Assembly (NCBI GenBank): GCA_958450325.1
Contig: OY288249.1
Span: 63,800,166 to 63,864,165, forward strand
Length of the DNA stretch: 64,000 bases
Direction: 5' to 3'
From: Agrostemma githago
Lineage: Eukaryota > Streptophyta > Magnoliopsida > Caryophyllales > Caryophyllaceae
Part shown: piece after piece, positions 58,569-64,000 of the stretch
Layout: each line of letters begins with the position of its first letter
Numbering within the stretch: position 1 is the stretch's first letter
Made by a program: the position numbers and the translations under genes
Notes under the pieces: model-generated
Databases searched by the model: none
What the model was told of the DNA's origin: nothing
The model's input: only the letters and a program-made list of their open reading frames with translations

Positions 58569-59524
58569 GTCCGAGTCTGAGTCCGAGTCTAGGATGTTCT
58601 ATTTCTTTCAATTTCAAAGTCAGAGTCAGTTGTACTCTGTCCTCTTTTTTTCAAAATTCAATAAAGTCAGCTTTTCAATCTCTCATATATAATTTCCTTA
58701 TGTGTTTCCGAGAACATGATGAACACCATCATACACTGTAAGCACACGCATGTGACTATTATAGGCACATCTATAATGACTGCAGGAAATCGAGCCCGTG
58801 TTTTCCTTTTACCTATTCCATGTTTGGTATAGAAAACCACATAACTACCCTTAGCAGGAGCGGTATCGAATCCTATGACAAATCTAGGTAATCTCCTAGT
58901 TTGGGTTAAAGACGGGAGGCAAGCCCATTTCCCACAATAAAACACCCATCCAATAACACTAACCAATCCCTACCCTAGGTGTTAGTCTGACCCAAAAAAA
59001 AAAGCAAACGGCCAAAACAAAAGAGCTGGCCATGACAAAAAAAAACTGGACGAAAAAAATCAAAAGTCCAATACAAGAAAAAGCAAGAGGCCAAAACAAA
59101 AAAGCAGGCCATTATAAAAAAAAAGAGGCACCCATGACCGAGGTTAAGCGGTCAATCCAAATGAAGAATTCCGAGACCGGGGCTAAGAGGTCAACCAAAA
59201 AATATTCAAACAAACCATGACCGTAGTGAAAACGATCAATTCAAAATTATCAATACTCATACCATCCAATAAGGGAGAGACAATCAAGCTGGTCAGCTAA
59301 CACCACATTTAGCCTTCCCACATTACAACCCTCAAGACCTTCCCGAGACCCAGGCCAGAGACAGCCCGGAATTTTGAGGATTCAAGCTCCATAGGATACC
59401 CCTAACCATTAGGGTCAGACATGGAAATCAGATCTCACATTATCAAAACTTATCCCGATCAAAGTTCGAGCCATTTTACTCGACTTTCCCTTTACATAAC
59501 AGAATTCACAATCACCATATGCAA

Positions 59525-59802
59525 ACCCGAGAGCAAAACTCGTCAAATCCCCCGAGAGCAAAACTCGTCAAATCCCCCGAGAGCAAAACTCGTCAAATCC
59601 CCCCGAGAGCAAAACTCCTCAAATCCCCCGAGAGCAAAACTCGTCAAATCCCCCCCGAGAGCAAAACTCATCAAATCCTCGAGATCAAAACTCGTTAAAA
59701 TCCCCGAGAGCAGAACTCGTTAAAATCCCCGAGAGCAGAACTCGTTAAAATCCCCGAGAACAGAACTCGTTAAAATCCCCGAGAGCAGAACTCGTTAAAA
59801 TC
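59525..59802 (+). repeat. 25-bp minisatellite, 11 units
   Basis: Unit CCCGAGAGCAAAACTCGTCAAATCC with drift toward CCGAGAGCAGAACTCGTTAAAATCC in later units. It gives a spurious repetitive frame. Confidence 0.9.
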
Positions 59803-60056
59803 TCATCCCAATTCTTCTCATTCAAACCAGTTACCAACCCCAAACACGGGAACTCAACTTGCGGTCGGCATAGAACATGCCCAAATAGTGCACACCACCT
59901 CTGGGGGCTATCCCGGAGAATACTCACAGTCACAGGATCAATATCCTAACCATTCTAGCCCTTTGATCAAGACATCACTGGGAATGCACCTAGCCTACAC
60001 CATTGCTATGGCTAGTTACACACAAAGCCCTAACAAACTAGGCACCATAATCCACT

Positions 60057-60125
60057 GAACTACGGCTTGGTTTGATTTCACCACATGTGAATACGTAGGC
60101 AGCCTTTCAACAGAGGCACAACCAC
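60057..60125 (+). promoter_or_regulatory. Block conserved between elements 2 and 3 (TACGTAGGCA motif)
   Basis: GAACTACG, TTGGTTTGATT, ATACGTAGGCA and GCACAACC occur in the same order as in the reverse complement of about 37110-37180 of element 2. It is non-coding in both; its role is unknown. Confidence 0.6.
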
Positions 60126-61157
60126 CCACATTGACACACATTCAAAAAGCACCATCATTCCGGTCACGACACTGTCATGTTCTCGACAGTTAGCTTTGTC
60201 ATTCTGGGGGCTTCTCCTAGGCAGAAGTTCTCCATCCATTCACATAATCCAAATACTTTCAAAAACTAGCCTCCTTTCTGTAGTGTGTCCTAGTACTCGG
60301 CTCAGTCGAAGACAAGAATCTGTCAGGACTCGAGGCAATACTCACTTTGGAAATGTACCCTAAAATCAAAAATCCAGAAGAGCACTAGACTACGGCATTG
60401 CTACTGCTAAAGGTCCTGTCATGCCAAAACAGTCTCATTACAGACTATTGCAATCCCCCCATAGCACATCCTTCCTATTCTGAGGATTCGACCGTGTTGT
60501 CACTCGCCTAGGCTACGGAATAGCGCAACTTAAGAGTCTTGTCATCTTAGGTGGCCCACCTCCTTACCAAGTCACGGTCCAACCCTTAGAGAGTCCAAGT
60601 CGTGTCTGTCAACTCGTCCTGTCGCGTCCAGAGTCGAGTCTGCCGGTAGGCCTCTCTTTTCAAATTCTCATTTTAAAATTTGCAAAAACTTAGTCATTTG
60701 AAAAAAAACCCTCTTCGACAAGGTCAAATTTCAGTCTATTTAAACGGCAAATTTCTTTTCCACCTCTTTCAATTTTGAAAACCTATTTCCTAGCACGTGA
60801 GTTGCTTTCAGGACTTCGATTTCAAAATGTAGCAAAAAAATTTTTATTCCCCAGCACGAGTCATTTTTCCTACAAATGTTACATGCAAAATTTTGCAGCT
60901 TTGCATAAATATGTACAGGACGACTCAAGCAGGAACATGCGATTTGCATAACTCCCCAACGGCATTTAACAGGATGAGCCCACATACAGGCCCATTTTAA
61001 AGTCTCATATGACGAGTTCAATTCCCCACGGAGTTATCATCATCAATTCAGGTACATTTCTAGCCCATGGCCGGCGGGCCCTCCACGCAGGTCTAATGGA
61101 CCTTAAACGACCCGACCGGAAGCTGCCAGGTTTTAATCCTTGATTGACCTGGTAGCT

Positions 61158-61202
61158 ACTCTGACTTTCGCCCTGTCCAAGCCTCAGTCAGAGTGGGGGC
61201 TC
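61158..61202 (+). promoter_or_regulatory. Hairpin with polypurine tract of element 3
   Basis: ACTCTGACT (61158-61166) pairs with AGTCAGAGT (61186-61194), which runs into GGGGGCTC just before the 3' LTR. Same as element 2. Confidence 0.75.
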
Positions 61203-63774
61203 TGTAGACACCCACATTTTGACCGCCAGGTGTCTATAGTAGTTTCCGACAAACACCCGATGATGATCGGACGCTAACGTGCTTTAACGTACTCGGAAAT
61301 GGACTCGAAATGATGGATATTTGGCTTAGGCATTTTAAGGAGTACAAATTTCACCAAACCAACCTCAAATTCAGGCCCAGTGGGTCGTTTCGAGTCAAAT
61401 AACACTAATTTGGGTCAAAACCGTCACCAGGGGTAAAACCGTCTTTTAGCGACCGAGTCAAAACCCGGTCAAAGATATTTCCCGAAATCCGTGAGTCTAC
61501 CGTGACATGTCACACGGTTCATTCACACTCCAACTCTACAAAAATCAGCCATTCACAAAAATAATAAACAATTCCGTTTAAGGTAGAATTCGATCCCGAG
61601 TAGGAATCCTATCCGAAAACCGACTCAGACACCTAACCGAGTGCAATCACTCGGCCAAGTACCCACAACCAGCCGGTTTTTCCTCTTTTCTTCTCTTACA
61701 AGAAAACGGAATTCTCGTTCTCCTCAGCTTCTTACTCAAGCGGTAATTCTAGCTCAAACAGGAGTCCTATTCAAGAACCGATTCAAGCATCCGACCGAGT
61801 GTAAAACACTCGGCCGAAACAGCCCCAAAACAGTAGCAAACCAGCCGGTTTGCCTTTCTTCCTCCACAAGAAAGCGGAATCCTTATTTCCCTCAAGTTCC
61901 CTCGTTTCCTATCCTAAGCGGTAGTCAAACTCTCCCAAGCCAAGGTCGGGAATTTCCTATAAATAGCCCCTTGCATCCAACACAAAAAAGAACAATTAAT
62001 GAATATACGATTTTTACCAACAATTCTTCCTACACAATTCATACACACACACATAATTCCTTTAGCATCGAGAAACCGATAATACATCCAAAACCCGAAG
62101 GAAACCGGTCCCGATATCCGACACCCTTCACCCATCAAAACCGTACCACCCTAACCCAACCGACGTTGCCTCGACACTCCCGTGCCTAGCCACAATTCCG
62201 ACGAGTCCCGATCCGAGTCAACAAGAGCATGTAGGTTGAGGGTGTACAAAACCCGATTTCTCCTTCCTTCTTCTCTCTTCTCTTCGTCCGTTTTTTTTAT
62301 GGGTCTAGAGTCGTTTTTTTCTATTTTTTCCTAATATCGTTATTAACGAAAAATTATTTTCATAACAATATTCTTAAACATACGATATCGATTTTTCTAT
62401 AATCGAATATCGTATCGAAAAGAATTATATTAAGATTTCGACGATACTAAAAATCATTACATCTTTTTTTCATTTAAAATACTTTTCTTTTACTTTTCGT
62501 TCAAAACAAACTATTTTACAAAACCTTTTTTTTATTCATTCCGAATATTCGATATCGATTTCATAATCGAATATCGGATACGACGAATATCGAAAACATG
62601 GATCGAATGCAAGTTAATTCATAATTTGTGCGCGATTCATCAAAATAACAATTTTCGAACAAAAATAAAAAACGGACAGACCCGCACGCGAGTCGCGCCA
62701 TGCCCAGGCGACTCGCGCGCCGGCCTGGAATCCGGGATTTCTTTTTTTTTACGTTTTCGTTCGTTTTATTATTTATTCTTCGATCGATTTCTAAAATTAA
62801 CATCTTTTCTAAAACTATTCCAAGTATTCGATATTGATTTCGTAGTCAACCATCGAATATAAAGAATATCAAAAATATTAAGTCGAGTACGAATCATGTA
62901 ATGTTCATACGCGATTTAATACAAACATCGAGTCTTCGAAAACCGGCACCGAGACAGGCTACCACGCGACCCGCCGGCATCCCGGGCGAGTCGCGCGGCC
63001 GGCTGTTATGCCGCGGCCTTTTCCGTCTTTTTTATTTATTTTTCGAACTTCGTTTTTTATACAAAACAACGTTCTTTTCAACGATATTTTTTCAGATTTC
63101 GATTAATATTTATTTTTTCGATTTCGCATATTTTATTTTGCTATTATTATTTACAAATCGATACTAACTCGTTTGTTTGTTTTGTAGCAAATTCATCATT
63201 TTATTTCATTTGTTTTATTATACTAAAACGAATCTCACATGTTAAATTTGACTTTGACATCAATCAATTTTCATGCATTAAACCACTTAGCAACCCATTC
63301 AATTTTTCACATGCTTAGAAAACAATGTTTGCATAATCATTCATCGTTCAACTAACGCGCGCATTAAAACGTCATTTGATATCCTAGTAGAGGCCGCTAA
63401 TGTGCGGGCGGGGTTGGGTGTTCTTAGTGAACTTCCCAACACGTACCCTCACCCCTTACTCAGAACCGTGGTTTCCGGATGTCCGAAACCATTGGCAACG
63501 AGAGTCATTCAATATACGATTAACCGCTCCAGTCGGCATCTATATCGATATGCAAAAGGGACGAGCCCAATAAACTCTGACATCGGAAATGGGCCGTATT
63601 TTGTACACGGCCCACTACGACATAGAGTGGGCTCGAACGGTTCCGAATAACCATAAAATTCGGTGGCGACTCCGACTTCGATTTAAATTTCCATTTGACC
63701 ATCTCATGGAGATTCATTCGCCTCCCCAAAACCCGCGCGTGGCCGCGTCGGGGTGGACCTATGTCATGTCCACA
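61203..63774 (+). repeat. 3' LTR of element 3
   Basis: Near-identical to the 5' LTR; differs at, for example, single bases near 61239, 61395, 61647 and 62031. Confidence 0.92.
61958..61965 (+). promoter_or_regulatory. TATA box of the 3' LTR of element 3
   Basis: TATAAATA, equivalent to 54472-54479. Confidence 0.6.
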
Positions 63775-64000
63775 GCGCTGTTGTTGGTCGTCGGAAAAGG
63801 AGGCGGAGTGGAGGCTGCCGACGTTGTTGTTCGGTGTGGGGCTCGCCGAAAAACAGCAGCGCGCGAGGTGGTGGAGATCGGAATGAAGGACGACGAGATC
63901 TGCTGTTGCGCTGTCGACGCTCGCTGGAGCTCGGAGGGAGGATGTCGGAGGAGGTGGTGAAAGATGGTGGTCAGTGGTTGAAGGGTGGCTCGCGATGAAT
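63775..64000 (-). mobile_element. Athila-like LTR (element 4), second piece, truncated by the window end
   Basis: Resumes after the GCGCT duplication with GCTGTTGTTGG, GC-rich like the end of the first piece (GCTGCTGGTGTTGGCGCT). Continues past the window. No gene is claimed. Confidence 0.5.

Larger units (their letters stand above)
58569..61157 (+). other. Non-coding 3' region of element 3
   Basis: No gene. Contains AATAAA at about 58659, imperfect A-rich GGCCAAAACAAAA repeats (59008-59220), a 25-bp minisatellite (59525-59802), and a block conserved with element 2 (60057-60125). Confidence 0.6.
53717..63774 (+). mobile_element. Non-autonomous gag-only Tat retrotransposon (element 3)
   Basis: Flanked by GCGCT (53712-53716, 63775-63779). 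LTRs of 2573 and 2572 bp differ at about six positions by eye, so it is very recent. Contains a tRNA-Arg primer site, a leader, a short gag frame, and a 2.6-kb region without pol. It keeps the primer site, the leader blocks, the polypurine hairpin and the TACGTAGGCA block of element 2, so it can plausibly be mobilised by a related autonomous element. The gag-only layout matches what has been called TR-GAG. Confidence 0.9.

Noticed and set aside
59421..59723. 100-codon frame with NSSNPPRAKLVKSP-like repeats
   Set aside because: Produced by the 25-bp minisatellite, whose length makes the frame run on; no start context.

Overview
This is plant nuclear DNA. The one recognisable host gene has seven exons with canonical GT-AG introns, and almost everything else is transposable elements of plant type: Athila and Tat Gypsy retrotransposons, a Copia LTR, Helitrons, and hAT, PIF/Harbinger and Stowaway-like MITEs. 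The element lineages point to a eudicot. The short motif ACTCCGTA recurs between genes, which is a weak hint of Caryophyllales, but the species cannot be fixed from this window. No rRNA, tRNA, CRISPR array or bacterial-type operon was seen.

Layout. (1) 1-6.0 kb: a complete minus-strand PDCD2-like gene (ribosomal-protein chaperone family). Upstream of it is a partial copy of the same gene, about 1.37 kb long, inverted and head-to-head. (2) 6-10.9 kb: gene-poor AT-rich DNA with MITEs and a possible 5' exon of an unidentified minus-strand gene. (3) 11-16.7 kb: a probable Gypsy LTR interrupted by a Copia solo LTR and by a 3.55-kb non-autonomous Helitron. The Helitron carries about 18-20 degenerate tandem repeats, many with a plant snRNA-type promoter pair (USE plus TATA) at constant spacing. 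(4) 16.8-19 kb: degenerate repeats and a 95-bp foldback MITE. (5) 19.0-29.4 kb: an Athila-type Gypsy element, plus strand, whose gag-pol has one stop and one frameshift; its 3' LTR is truncated and holds a 770-bp PIF/Harbinger insertion. (6) 29.4-30.7 kb: a second Helitron-type 3' end and short repeats. (7) 30.7 kb to the window end: a deep nest of Tat-type Gypsy elements.

The nest was resolved from target-site duplications. LTR A (from 30730) was entered by solo LTR B (duplication CCTCT). LTR B was entered by an almost intact 16.1-kb Tat element 2 (31577-47682, minus strand, duplication ACTAA). LTR A was also hit by a 727-bp hAT element (duplication GCTACCAC) and by an Athila-like LTR (element 4, from 52123). 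Element 4 was then entered by element 3 (53717-63774, plus strand, duplication GCGCT), a gag-only non-autonomous Tat relative. LTR pairs of elements 2 and 3 are nearly identical, so both are recent.

Element 2 encodes an uninterrupted 2127-residue gag-protease-RT-RNase H-archaeal RNase H-integrase polyprotein. On the opposite strand it has a second, intron-containing gene for a plant mobile domain (PMD) protein with its own TATA box and poly(A) signal. The PMD intron and the LTRs of elements 2, A and B share pairs of the palindrome ACTCGATCGAGT, spaced almost always 21 bp centre to centre. This arrangement and the snRNA-promoter array are the two most unusual signals here.
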